Made by a program: the position numbers and the translations under genes. This document shows positions 17,965-25,859 of a DNA stretch of 64,000 bases, piece after piece (the stretch's first letter is position 1; every line of letters starts with the position of its first letter). Source of the DNA: Haloferula sp. BvORR071 (lineage in GTDB: Bacteria; Verrucomicrobiota; Verrucomicrobiia; Verrucomicrobiales; Akkermansiaceae). The notes under the pieces are model-generated. The model had not been told where the DNA came from. It did no database searches and saw only the letters and a program-made list of their open reading frames with translations. The stretch lies in NCBI RefSeq assembly GCF_000739615.1, contig NZ_BATP01000040.1, positions 110,433 through 174,432 of the forward strand, read 5' to 3'.

Positions 17965-18581
17965 CGCTTTTCGAGCCGGCGACCTTCGTCACCGATCTCT
18001 TGCTCGCGGTGCTTGGGATGGTCTTCGTCTTCCTCTTGCGGAAAGACGAATCGGCTGGCGACGCGAAGCGGTGGTGGATCCGGGCGATGGCCTTGATGGC
18101 AAGCTCTGCTCTCCTTGGCGGCTGCTACCATGGCTTCGCGCCGAATTTTCAGCCTGCCGTGGACGCGATCTGGTGGCGCTTGGTTTTAATCGTCATCTGC
18201 GGTCTAGGCTTCGCGATGGGGATGAGCTTGCTCTGCGAGCTCAGGCGGGAAGGGGAGAGGCGTGGGTGGAAGCTTTTGCTAGGCTGCAAGCTGGGGGTAG
18301 CTGTCCTAGTGGTCACACTCCGGCCGGAGTTTGTGGTCGCGATGGCGGACTACGGGTCGGCGATGCTGGCGTGCTTGGTCGCCGCGATCGTCTGCAGGCG
18401 TCCTTGGTCAGTGGCGATGATTGCCGGTGTGGCGCTATCCATTGCTGCCGGTGTGGCGCAGCAGGGGCAGTGGGGTCTTTCCCCGAGGTTCAACCACAAT
18501 GATGTGTTTCACCTGATCCAAGCGATGGCGCTCTTCGCTTTTTACCGGGGAGGTAAGCATCTCTCCTCCAGTCAGGGATGA
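17961..18581 (+). CDS. Multi-pass membrane protein, possible CREST-superfamily (ceramidase-like) hydrolase
   Basis: A 206-residue protein with about seven hydrophobic segments, starting with FVTDLLLAVLGMVFVFLL. It carries GGCYHGF after the second segment and FNHNDVFHLIQAMALFAFYRGG at the end. A histidine early and an H-x-x-(D)-x-x-H pair in the last helix are the layout of CREST membrane hydrolases (alkaline ceramidase, PAQR, Per1), so a zinc amidase or esterase acting on membrane lipid is possible; this is inference from motif layout only. It overlaps the FAD oxidase stop by four bases, which ties it to the methyltransferase/oxidase pair. Ends before repeat copy 2. Confidence 0.7.
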   Translation: MTLFEPATFVTDLLLAVLGMVFVFLLRKDESAGDAKRWWIRAMALMASSALLGGCYHGFAPNFQPAVDAIWWRLVLIVICGLGFAMGMSLLCELRREGERRGWKLLLGCKLGVAVLVVTLRPEFVVAMADYGSAMLACLVAAIVCRRPWSVAMIAGVALSIAAGVAQQGQWGLSPRFNHNDVFHLIQAMALFAFYRGGKHLSSSQG

Positions 18582-18604
18582 TTTCGAGGTAAGGGCGACC
18601 CGCT

Positions 18605-18740
18605 GCAACCCCTTCAGGGTTGAATGATATTTTGCGCACGCCCCAGGGTAGGCCCCCTGCGTTCCTCTTGCCCTTCGGGCTGCGAAGGACTTGTCGGCCA
18701 ACCCTGGGCTTTGGGATGGAACGGCGTTGCCGTTCTCAGA
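18605..18740 (+). repeat. Dispersed palindromic repeat family A, copy 2
   Basis: Same layout as the copy at 9468-9603: CAACCCCTTCAGGGTTG first, CCCCAGGGTAGG facing CCAACCCTGGG, then AACGGCGTTGCCGTT and a CTCAGA end. It lies between the convergent genes ending at 18581 (plus) and 18744 (minus). The middle spacer differs from copy 1, but the paired arms are conserved. Confidence 0.9.
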
Positions 18741-18743
18741 CGA

Positions 18744-19391
18744 TTAGCGCGATGCCGTCTCCTTGGTCTTCGCCCGGATGATCTTCACGGCCACAGCGGT
18801 GGAAGCATCTTCGAGCATGCGGCGGCGGGCCAGGAGGCCGGCCTTGGCTTGGTCCGGCGGCGTCCAATCCTTGCCGGCGCTCATGCTTTCAGAAGGGCTC
18901 AGCAAAGCTGGGGCGAGCTTGTCCAGCCAAGGCCCGAGCTTCAGGAGTTCCATTTCCGTGAAGCGCTGGAACACCGGCTCCTTGAAGCTGACGATCAGAT
19001 CGCCCTCGGCGGTCTTCTCGGGAATGAAAGGCGTGTTAGGATCGGCGCAGGCTTGGAGCACTTTGCGGGCTTCGGCCAGAGGATCCTGACAGGGCTCATT
19101 CACGACCACGCAGGTGCCCCGGCTGAATACCACGAAGCTCCGCTGGCCGGTGACATGACCCGCACAAAATTTTACCAATTCGTCGGTAATGGGCGGCGGA
19201 ACCGCTTCACCACTGCCCACGCCGGAAGAAGAGATGCTCCGTCGCGGCGGCTCGGCTTTCACCGCGTCTGCCGACTGCCGCGGGACCAATAACGCCACCG
19301 CCAATCCGAAGGAGCCCGCAATGGAGAGCGCAACCCCCAAGGCAATGCGCGAGGACCACGGCATCTTCGAAGCGTCTTTTGGATTAAGCAT
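18744..19391 (-). CDS. Hypothetical membrane-anchored protein
   Basis: A 215-residue protein with one N-terminal membrane helix (IALGVALSIAGSFGLAVALLV, residues 16-36), a proline/serine-rich linker, and a soluble domain containing ELVKFCAGHVTGQRSFVVFSRGTCVVVNEPC. Three cysteines in that domain could pair outside the cytoplasm. The C-terminal half is helical (RFTEMELLKLGPWLDKLAP, ARRRMLEDASTAVAVKII). No family is recognised. It diverges from the DUF1194 PEP-CTERM gene with only about 75 bases between starts, an AT-rich gap that must hold both promoters. Function unknown. Confidence 0.65.
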   Translation of the reverse strand: MLNPKDASKMPWSSRIALGVALSIAGSFGLAVALLVPRQSADAVKAEPPRRSISSSGVGSGEAVPPPITDELVKFCAGHVTGQRSFVVFSRGTCVVVNEPCQDPLAEARKVLQACADPNTPFIPEKTAEGDLIVSFKEPVFQRFTEMELLKLGPWLDKLAPALLSPSESMSAGKDWTPPDQAKAGLLARRRMLEDASTAVAVKIIRAKTKETASR

Positions 19392-19467
19392 GATTAATTT
19401 TTAAAAAATCTTGACGCTTAAGCAAGCTTTAGTTTTCATGGCGACGCTCTCACCCCAGTCCTCTCCC

Positions 19468-20343
19468 ATGCAAATTGCGACACTCTCAAGTCGCGTCTCC
19501 ATGTGGTCATTCCGTTCCTTGCTCGCGATGTCAGTTGGCATCGCCCTTGTCGGACTGACCCCCCAGGCGGACGCCGTAGCCGTGGACAGCGAACTGCTGT
19601 TCTTGGTGGATATCAACCAAACCGGTCTGAACAACAACCAGTTCGACCGCTTGCTGCAAGGTTATGGCGATGCCATGACCAGTTCCCAAGTGCTGGATTC
19701 GATCCAATCCGGAGCCTTGGGCAAGATCGCGGTCTCGCTGGTCTTTTACGGTGGCACTTCTTCCCAGACCGTCGGCATCCCGTGGATGAAGATCGGCAGC
19801 CTGGCGGACGCTCAGCAATTCTCTAACATGGTGCAGGCGCTGTCGCGGCCCTTCAGCATCAGCTCGCCCTCAATCAGCTCTGCCTTGGGTTTTGCCACCA
19901 ATTACTTCGGCACGGAGACAGGTGGCGCGAGCAACGGCTTTGAAAGCACCGCCCAAGTCGTGGAGGTCGCGGTGTCGACCCTGCCGCTGATCCCGAATCC
20001 TGCGGCTGACAAGGCGGCCCGCGACGGGGCACTGGCTGCCGGAGTGGATGTGATCAATTCAATCGCCGTCGGCAACCGTTCGAACACGGTGGCGAGCTAC
20101 TTCGCCTCCAATGTGATCGGCGGCGAAGTGGGCGGCGTCGCGGCAAGCAGCGATCGCGGTAACATCAACGGTGGCTTCAATGACTTCGTGGCAACGCACG
20201 TGGGGTCCAGCGTCGAAGGCGCTGCCGTGGAATCGCAGAGCGCGGTTCCCGAGCCCACCAGTGCGATCTGTTTGATCCCCGCGGCGGGAATCCTGCTGCT
20301 GCGCCGCCGGCGTGAAGCAAGCATCAGCTCTGAACGGGCATGA
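19468..20343 (+). CDS. DUF1194-like (VWA-related) protein with PEP-CTERM sorting tail
   Basis: An exported protein of about 291 residues. A signal peptide (SLLAMSVGIALVGLTPQADA) follows a short basic leader; ATGs at 19438, 19468 and 19501 are all possible, and the middle one is listed. The body matches the DUF1194 pattern: SELLFLVDINQT, LQGYGDAM, GKIAVSLVFYGG, ALSRPFSISSPSISSALGFA and DGALAAGVDVIN. DUF1194 is a von Willebrand A-like fold; its metal-site D-x-S-x-S is altered here to DINQT, so metal binding may be lost. The C-terminus is a PEP-CTERM signal: VPEPTS, hydrophobic AICLIPAAGILLL, then RRRRE. An exosortase should sort it. It overlaps the next gene by four bases. Confidence 0.85.
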   Translation: MQIATLSSRVSMWSFRSLLAMSVGIALVGLTPQADAVAVDSELLFLVDINQTGLNNNQFDRLLQGYGDAMTSSQVLDSIQSGALGKIAVSLVFYGGTSSQTVGIPWMKIGSLADAQQFSNMVQALSRPFSISSPSISSALGFATNYFGTETGGASNGFESTAQVVEVAVSTLPLIPNPAADKAARDGALAAGVDVINSIAVGNRSNTVASYFASNVIGGEVGGVAASSDRGNINGGFNDFVATHVGSSVEGAAVESQSAVPEPTSAICLIPAAGILLLRRRREASISSERA

Positions 20344-21116
20344 AAACCTTCACCCTTGCGGCGGCCGTTCACAAGCTGGTCTCCCCCGAGATCCAGTTGG
20401 ATCGCGAGATCGCGGAGCGCGTCGGCCAGGAGATCCTGCGCGACGATCTCGAGCCGGCGGCTTGGGCGACCGCGCTTGCGACCAGCGGTGGCAAGCGTCA
20501 AGAAGCGCTGGCCGCCTACGCACGCATCCGCATGCGCAAGCTTGCCAATGAACGCCAGACCCGGCAGGCGAAGTCGAAGTCCTTCGAGGCGCGCCGGCTG
20601 AACACCTGCCTGGGCATCAAGACGGTGCAAGACTTGCTCAACCGCTCGAACCAAGGCGGCCGTATCAACCTGTTACGCCCGAAGGTTTCGGTGATCTGGC
20701 TCTTGCTCCTGATGATCGGCAGCACGGGCAGCATTGCCTGCCTGGCGCGCCTGCTGGAGCCGGTGATGCCGGATCGCTTCGAGAGTGCGGCTCTCTTTTC
20801 CGCCCCGGTGGCGGGTCTCGCCATCGTGATTTTCGCGATGGTGCTGCGAGCCTTGTTGCCCAAGCACTGGGTCATGCAAGGCTGGAATACCGGCATCGCC
20901 TTGGTCGGTACCATGTCCTGTTTCGGTTCGCTCTACTTTGGGACGAAGCTCATCGCACGCACCCCGCCTGCGGTGATCCAGCAGTTGACCGGCAGGGCAA
21001 CCGCTCCGCGGCCGACTCCCGCCAACAAGCAAGCAACGGTGCCGGTGACGGCGGTGGTGGTGAAGCCGAAGACGCAGCTTGAGAACTCGACCGCCGCGAT
21101 CGACAAGCGGGACTGA
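20340..21116 (+). CDS. Hypothetical membrane protein coupled to the PEP-CTERM gene
   Basis: A 258-residue protein. The first 115 residues are soluble and helical, rich in Arg and Lys (SPEIQLDREIAERVGQEIL, RMRKLANERQTRQAKSKSF). Three membrane helices follow (VIWLLLLMIGSTGSIACLA; APVAGLAIVIFAMVLRALL; IALVGTMSCFGSLYFG), and a Pro/Thr/Ala-rich tail ends it. The pattern suggests a cytoplasmic N-terminus facing the membrane. The ATG at 20340 overlaps the PEP-CTERM stop (ATGA), so the two are probably cotranslated and may act together in export or sensing. No family is recognised. A hairpin terminator follows. Confidence 0.65.
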   Translation: MKTFTLAAAVHKLVSPEIQLDREIAERVGQEILRDDLEPAAWATALATSGGKRQEALAAYARIRMRKLANERQTRQAKSKSFEARRLNTCLGIKTVQDLLNRSNQGGRINLLRPKVSVIWLLLLMIGSTGSIACLARLLEPVMPDRFESAALFSAPVAGLAIVIFAMVLRALLPKHWVMQGWNTGIALVGTMSCFGSLYFGTKLIARTPPAVIQQLTGRATAPRPTPANKQATVPVTAVVVKPKTQLENSTAAIDKRD

Positions 21117-21135
21117 GATCGAAGGAAAGAAAGAA

Positions 21136-21164
21136 GGCCCGCCGATTGGCGGGCCTCTTGTTTT
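21136..21164 (+). terminator. Intrinsic terminator after the DUF1194/membrane protein pair
   Basis: Perfect stem GGCCCGCC (21136-21143), loop GATT, stem GGCGGGCC (21148-21155), followed by TCTTGTTTTTC. It lies 20 bases after the stop at 21116. Confidence 0.85.
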
Positions 21165-21192
21165 TCAGCGGACTTGAGCAGGAAGCGGCAGC

Positions 21193-21894
21193 TTACAGTT
21201 TCTTGATCCGGATGTTCCGGAAGGAAACCTTGTCGCCGTGGTTCTGGAGGTCGATGTGGCCCTTCTTCGCCTTGTTGAAGAACTCCCAGGTCTTGAACTT
21301 GGACTTGTCGAGCGCGGCCTTGAATTCGTCGGTCTTGGTGTCCACGTCGGCGGTCACGGTGCCATTCAGGTAGAGGGTGACCTTGGTGCCCTTGATCACG
21401 ATGCGGGTCTCGTTCCACTCGCCCACCGGCTTGGACCACTCGGGTTTGCCGGGGTAGATGTCGTAGAATCCGCCGGCCACGTTGCCCTTCTTGGTCTCGT
21501 GGGCATACTTGTGGCCCGGCTTGTCGAAGGAATCGAGGATCTGGTATTCCGGGCCTGATTCGTAGGGCGCACCGTGGTCTTCGGTCACGTGCCACATGAT
21601 GCCCGAGTTCCCTTGGTCGGAGATCTTCCACTGGCAGCGGAAGTCGAAGTCAGCGTACTCGTCATCGCTGGTCAGGTCGCCGTCCTTGCCGGGGTTCAGG
21701 ACGATCGCGCCGTCTTCCACCTTCCAGTGGTCACCGACTTCCTTCTGCTTGTAGGTGTGCCAGCCCTTCAGCGTCTTGCCGTCGAAGAGGAGCTTGAAGT
21801 TGTCCTTCTTTTCCTCGGGCGTGAGGGTGTTCGGAGCTGGATCGGCGGAGAAGGCGGGAACGGCCATGGCAATCAGGAGCGGGATGAATTTCAT
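21193..21894 (-). CDS. DUF1080 (3-keto-disaccharide hydrolase-like) exported protein
   Basis: A 233-residue secreted protein with a signal peptide (MKFIPLLIAMAVPAFSA). The whole mature chain is one concanavalin-like DUF1080 domain: FKLLFDGKTLKGWH, WKVEDGAIVLNPG, YADFDFRCQWKIS, GNSGIMWHVTEDHG, EYQILD, WNETRIVIKGTKVTLYLNG and a final KVSFRNIRIKKL. Members are abundant in Verrucomicrobiota and Planctomycetota, and some cleave 3-keto-glycosides; the substrate here is not known. It precedes no obvious partner: the next minus-strand gene (PATR protein) ends 90 bases upstream of its start. Confidence 0.92.
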   Translation of the reverse strand: MKFIPLLIAMAVPAFSADPAPNTLTPEEKKDNFKLLFDGKTLKGWHTYKQKEVGDHWKVEDGAIVLNPGKDGDLTSDDEYADFDFRCQWKISDQGNSGIMWHVTEDHGAPYESGPEYQILDSFDKPGHKYAHETKKGNVAGGFYDIYPGKPEWSKPVGEWNETRIVIKGTKVTLYLNGTVTADVDTKTDEFKAALDKSKFKTWEFFNKAKKGHIDLQNHGDKVSFRNIRIKKL

Positions 21895-21985
21895 CGGCTT
21901 GGTTTACGTCGCGAATCCGGGAGCGGTTTAGCGGAGATCCCCGTTCGCTTCAGGGATCCCCGCTGGCATGGTCGTCGATTGGCGC

Positions 21986-24900
21986 TCAATTTTCCGTTGC
22001 CTGGACCCGGAACAACTTCTGGGGCTCGTTGATCGGCGCGAGCGCTTGCTTGCGCTTGTAGTCCGGCGCGACCCCGCTCTGGTCGCCATCCGTCACCGGC
22101 AGACCGCTTGAAGGCCAGGGATTGGAAAGATCGTTGCTTTCCAGCAATTGGTAGCTGGCTCCCGTGTTCCTTTGCAGCCAGCGGATGAGTAGGCCATCGG
22201 GAGTCATCTCGCTTTCCGTCAGTGAAGCTGTGGGAAGGATCGGAGAAGTTCCGAAAAGATACTCCATGAGATTGCTGAAACCGTCGGCGTCCGGATCGGC
22301 CGTGCGGCCGCGCTGGGCGGGGTCGGCGATGATCAGGCTCCAGGCCTCGTAAGGATCCGTGGGGATCACACTGAGTTGAACCAGAGGGCCCGCGATCGTG
22401 AAGGCGTAGTTGTAGCCGGGAAGCGTGGTGCCGAGGATGAAGGAATCCGCGGTGAGATTGGACATCGTCGCGCCGCTGGCATCGATGAGCGTATAGGTGC
22501 CCGCGGTGAAGCCACCGGCATCGGAAAGGTTCACCGTGATCTTGCCGGATGCCGGGCCGGTGAGGGCACCGGCGGAGACACGGATCAGGTCCGTGGCGGG
22601 CGAGCCGAGCTGCAGGTCCAGGACCGAGCCGCCGGCCAGCGTGAGTCCATTCGTGAAGCTCAGGGTCCCCGTCGGGCTGCCCGGCGCGAGATGGGCACCG
22701 CCTTGCAGTGTGGTGGCTCCGCCGATGCTGCCGCTGCCGCCGAGCGTGGCACCACTGCTCACGGTGACCGCACCGCTGCCAAAGGCGGAGCCGCTGCTGT
22801 TAGATGCCAGCAGCTTGCCGCTGGAGACCGTGGTGCCGCCACTGTAGATGTTGGCACCGGAGAGCGTCAGCGTGCCGCTGCCGGTTTTCTCCAAGGAGCC
22901 GGTGCCGTCGGTCGTGCCCGAGAAGACATCGTCCAGTCCCAGCGCACCGAGCGTCACCTTGGAGCTGCCTGTCTGCAAAGTGCCGCTCCCCTTGAGCGAG
23001 CCGATGGACAGGGCCGAGAAGGCACGGACATCGCCTCCCTGGTTGATCACTTTCGCGCCGCTGGCGGTGGCACCGCCGGTGCAGAAGGAGTCGAAGGCAC
23101 TGCCAGCCCCCTGCAGGGTGATGGTGGCGGTGCCGGCATTGGCAGTCTTTTGCATGCCGAAGGTCGAGCCATTGCCGAAGGAGAAGCTTCCTGAGCCGGC
23201 CGTGGCGGCATCGTCGAAGGAGACGATACTGTTCACCCCGGCGGTGTAGGTGGCAGCTCCGGCGGAGGAGTTATCGTAGAAATAGATGTAGCTGAAGTTG
23301 TCCAGGAAGAGGTTTTGGGGAGTCCCGCTGCCGTTGCTCACCACGGCGTTGCCGCGCACATGCATGTGGGAAGTATCGGCCAGACTGTTGCCGTGGAGGA
23401 TATAGGTCGGGCTGTGGGGATAGCTCACTTCCAGGGTGCCGTGGTTGATCCGGGTCGCGCCCTTGTAGGTGTTTTGTGCGGGGAAGTTCAGTGTTCCCAG
23501 GCCGTCCTTCACGACTTCCACCCCATCATCACCGGTGACTGCGGCCGTGACGTTGAGCGTGGCGAGCGTGTTCACATCGAAGGAGGCGCCGGGTTGGAGC
23601 TCGAGACGGCCCGCGATCGTCGAGGTCTTGGCGCCGCCGCTTGCCCCGATCGTCCTTCTGGAAATGAAGCGGGAAGCGGCGGTGGGGCTGGAGGTTCCGC
23701 CGTTCGAGCTGATGGTGCCACCGGCGAGCGTCGTATAGTAGGGGAGCGTGATGGCGCTGCCACTGGTGTTGGTCATGGTGGCACCATAGAGCGAAACATT
23801 GTCGGTCCCCACGCCCTGCCCGAGTGCGCCGGCATCGGCGAGTTCGACGAAGCTGCCTTGGTTAGCCACGAGATTGCCGCGGATCGCGCCGGTCCCGCCG
23901 GAGGAAGTGGCCAGGAGGAGCTTGCCTTCCTGCACCGTGGTGGTGCCGGTGTAGGTCTGGATCGAGTTGATCTTGAGCACGCCGGCCCCGGTCTTCTGAA
24001 GTGAATTTGCGCCGGAGATGATGCTATTCAGCGTGAGCGTGCCGGAGGAAGGGGAGAGGGTGCCCGTGCCATTGATGATGCTGACGGGGCGGGTGAGAGT
24101 CAGGTCCGCGGTGGTCGTGAGGCCGCCGCCGGCCAGGGTGAGGGGGACATTGTCCGTGCTGAGATTCGCGTTCGACGCGATCGAGATCGAGCCGGTTTCG
24201 ATGGTGGTGCCGCCGGTGTAGGTGTTCGTTCCCGTGAGCACCACCGTGCCGCCGCCGAGCTTCTTGACCGTGCCGGGGCCGGAGATCGCACCGGGACTGG
24301 TGCCCCCGGATTGGAAGATGAGCTGGGTGTTGTTCACCGTACTGCAGGATATGCTGGAGCCGCCGGCAACTACGGCACCTTCCGTAATTGTCAGGGTGCC
24401 AGTAAAGGTATTCGCGGCGTTGAAGGTGAGCGTGCCCGGGCCGAGCTTCCTGATCCCGCCGGTGTTGGTGATCGCGGCATCCACGATCAGGTTGCCATTC
24501 GATCCCACCGTGATGTCGGTGTTAGGATTCAGCAGGTCGCGCAGGTCCATGCGCCCGCTGATGTGCGGCGCGGCACCGGCCGGGACGGTGAAGGTGGTGA
24601 AGTTGCCACAGGCGAACTTGCCCGGGGCATTCGGATCGGCCACGCCGTTGTTGCTGCGGATCTCGCCGCCGTTCAGCGTGTAGGCCACGCCCCAGCCCTG
24701 GTCGCCCGCCGCGGTGGAGTTGATCAGGCCGGCATTCACGGTGATGGCATTCACCTTCTCGCCGGGGAGATATCCCAGCGCATTCACCGCGTTCAGGTCC
24801 ATGCGCCCGCCATTGATCACAAGCGGCGAGCGGATCCCGCCGGTGCCTCCCGGGCCGGACTTGTTCACGGTGAGGACCCCTTGGTTCAGAGTGGTGGTGC

Positions 24901-25717
24901 CGGTGTGAGTATTGGTCCCATACAGGTTCAAGGTTCCGGCACCGGTCTTGGTAATGCCCGCATCCCCGGTGAGGCACGCGTAGCAATCCATCCACGCGGG
25001 CGTGGATTCGTTCCCGAAAAGCCCGATATTGAAGGTGGCCGCGGTGTTGCCGTAGTCCGTGCGCAGGTCGATCCGGCCGTAGGCCCTCGCGACCGTTCCC
25101 ACATTGCCGCCGCCCACCGTCAGGCTGGTATTTCCGCCAGCCGGGCCGCCGAAGGAGAAGCGGGAGGGAGCGGTGGGGACATTGGCGTTGGGGTCGTTGT
25201 GACCGTTGTTAGAGCTGATCATGCTGTTGCCCTTCATCGTGTAGGCCACTCCCCAGCCTTGGTCACCGCTGGCGGTGTTGATTACGGTCCCGTCGATCAG
25301 ATCGATCTTGTCGACCTTCTGCCCGGTGATCCAGCCGAGCGCATTCGGAGCGCTCGTCTGGAGGGTCCCGACGGAAGCACTCACGAGCACATTGCCACGG
25401 ATAGTGCCGATGCCGCCATTGCTGGGGTTGTCGAGAGACAGCGTTCCCCAAATGATGTTCGTGCCCCCAGTGAAGGTATTCTGCGCGGTGAGATGCAGGG
25501 TGCCTGCCTGCGACTTGAGGATGCCCCCGCTGCCGTAGATGACCCCGCTTTGCGTGGCCTGAAGACCGGAGCCGGGGGCGTCCAGCTGGAGGGTGCCGCC
25601 GGTGGTATCATAGGAGTTCGCATTGTTCTGGTTCGCGTTGTAGTAAATCGCGTGCAGCGGCGTGGCGGGGCTGGCCAAGGCGGCGATGGCCAACAGGTGG
25701 GTGCGGGTGACGGTCAT
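21986..25717 (-). CDS. PATR-repeat (autotransporter-associated beta strand) giant secreted protein
   Basis: A 1243-residue exported protein with a signal peptide (HLLAIAALASPATPLHA). At least seven PATR repeats of the form G-x-L-x-K-x-G-x-G-T-L-x-L-x-G-x-N-T-Y-T-G-x-T are visible, for example GITKTGAGTLNLYG and GSLEKTGSGTLTLSGAN, predicting a long right-handed beta-helix. After the last repeat come a linker (GGFTAGTYTLIDASGA), a DADGFSNLMEYLFGTSP calcium-type motif and a C-terminal strand ending KLFRVQATEN. There is no outer-membrane autotransporter barrel and no PEP-CTERM tail, so the export and anchoring route is unclear. Start at the ATG at 25717. Confidence 0.9.
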   Translation of the reverse strand: MTVTRTHLLAIAALASPATPLHAIYYNANQNNANSYDTTGGTLQLDAPGSGLQATQSGVIYGSGGILKSQAGTLHLTAQNTFTGGTNIIWGTLSLDNPSNGGIGTIRGNVLVSASVGTLQTSAPNALGWITGQKVDKIDLIDGTVINTASGDQGWGVAYTMKGNSMISSNNGHNDPNANVPTAPSRFSFGGPAGGNTSLTVGGGNVGTVARAYGRIDLRTDYGNTAATFNIGLFGNESTPAWMDCYACLTGDAGITKTGAGTLNLYGTNTHTGTTTLNQGVLTVNKSGPGGTGGIRSPLVINGGRMDLNAVNALGYLPGEKVNAITVNAGLINSTAAGDQGWGVAYTLNGGEIRSNNGVADPNAPGKFACGNFTTFTVPAGAAPHISGRMDLRDLLNPNTDITVGSNGNLIVDAAITNTGGIRKLGPGTLTFNAANTFTGTLTITEGAVVAGGSSISCSTVNNTQLIFQSGGTSPGAISGPGTVKKLGGGTVVLTGTNTYTGGTTIETGSISIASNANLSTDNVPLTLAGGGLTTTADLTLTRPVSIINGTGTLSPSSGTLTLNSIISGANSLQKTGAGVLKINSIQTYTGTTTVQEGKLLLATSSGGTGAIRGNLVANQGSFVELADAGALGQGVGTDNVSLYGATMTNTSGSAITLPYYTTLAGGTISSNGGTSSPTAASRFISRRTIGASGGAKTSTIAGRLELQPGASFDVNTLATLNVTAAVTGDDGVEVVKDGLGTLNFPAQNTYKGATRINHGTLEVSYPHSPTYILHGNSLADTSHMHVRGNAVVSNGSGTPQNLFLDNFSYIYFYDNSSAGAATYTAGVNSIVSFDDAATAGSGSFSFGNGSTFGMQKTANAGTATITLQGAGSAFDSFCTGGATASGAKVINQGGDVRAFSALSIGSLKGSGTLQTGSSKVTLGALGLDDVFSGTTDGTGSLEKTGSGTLTLSGANIYSGGTTVSSGKLLASNSSGSAFGSGAVTVSSGATLGGSGSIGGATTLQGGAHLAPGSPTGTLSFTNGLTLAGGSVLDLQLGSPATDLIRVSAGALTGPASGKITVNLSDAGGFTAGTYTLIDASGATMSNLTADSFILGTTLPGYNYAFTIAGPLVQLSVIPTDPYEAWSLIIADPAQRGRTADPDADGFSNLMEYLFGTSPILPTASLTESEMTPDGLLIRWLQRNTGASYQLLESNDLSNPWPSSGLPVTDGDQSGVAPDYKRKQALAPINEPQKLFRVQATEN

Positions 25718-25859
25718 GTTAGAGGAGGAGTGAGGAGCTTAACTGAGCCTGTCATTCAACAGCTCCGAAGCGTCCCGGCAACCCGGCAAAACCCGTACAA
25801 GTACGGGGGCGGCTCCGCGGAGGCTTGCCTCACCGGGGCGGCTCTAACGAAATGCCGCC
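25718..25859. other. Structured intergenic leader between divergent PATR and histidine kinase genes
   Basis: Read on the minus strand (toward the PATR gene), it holds CCCGTA-CUUG-TACGGG, a six-pair stem with a CUUG tetraloop (about 25790-25805), a GAGGCTTGCCTC-type stem, and GGAGCT facing AGCTCC further down. The upstream end is GC-rich and the part next to the PATR start is purine-poor. No known riboswitch consensus fits. It must contain promoters for both genes. Confidence 0.35.

Noticed and set aside
25718..25859. Cyclic-di-GMP (GEMM) or cobalamin riboswitch upstream of the PATR gene
   Set aside because: Stems are present, but the conserved unpaired bases of GEMM and the cobalamin B12 box are not found. 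Kept only as an unnamed structured leader.
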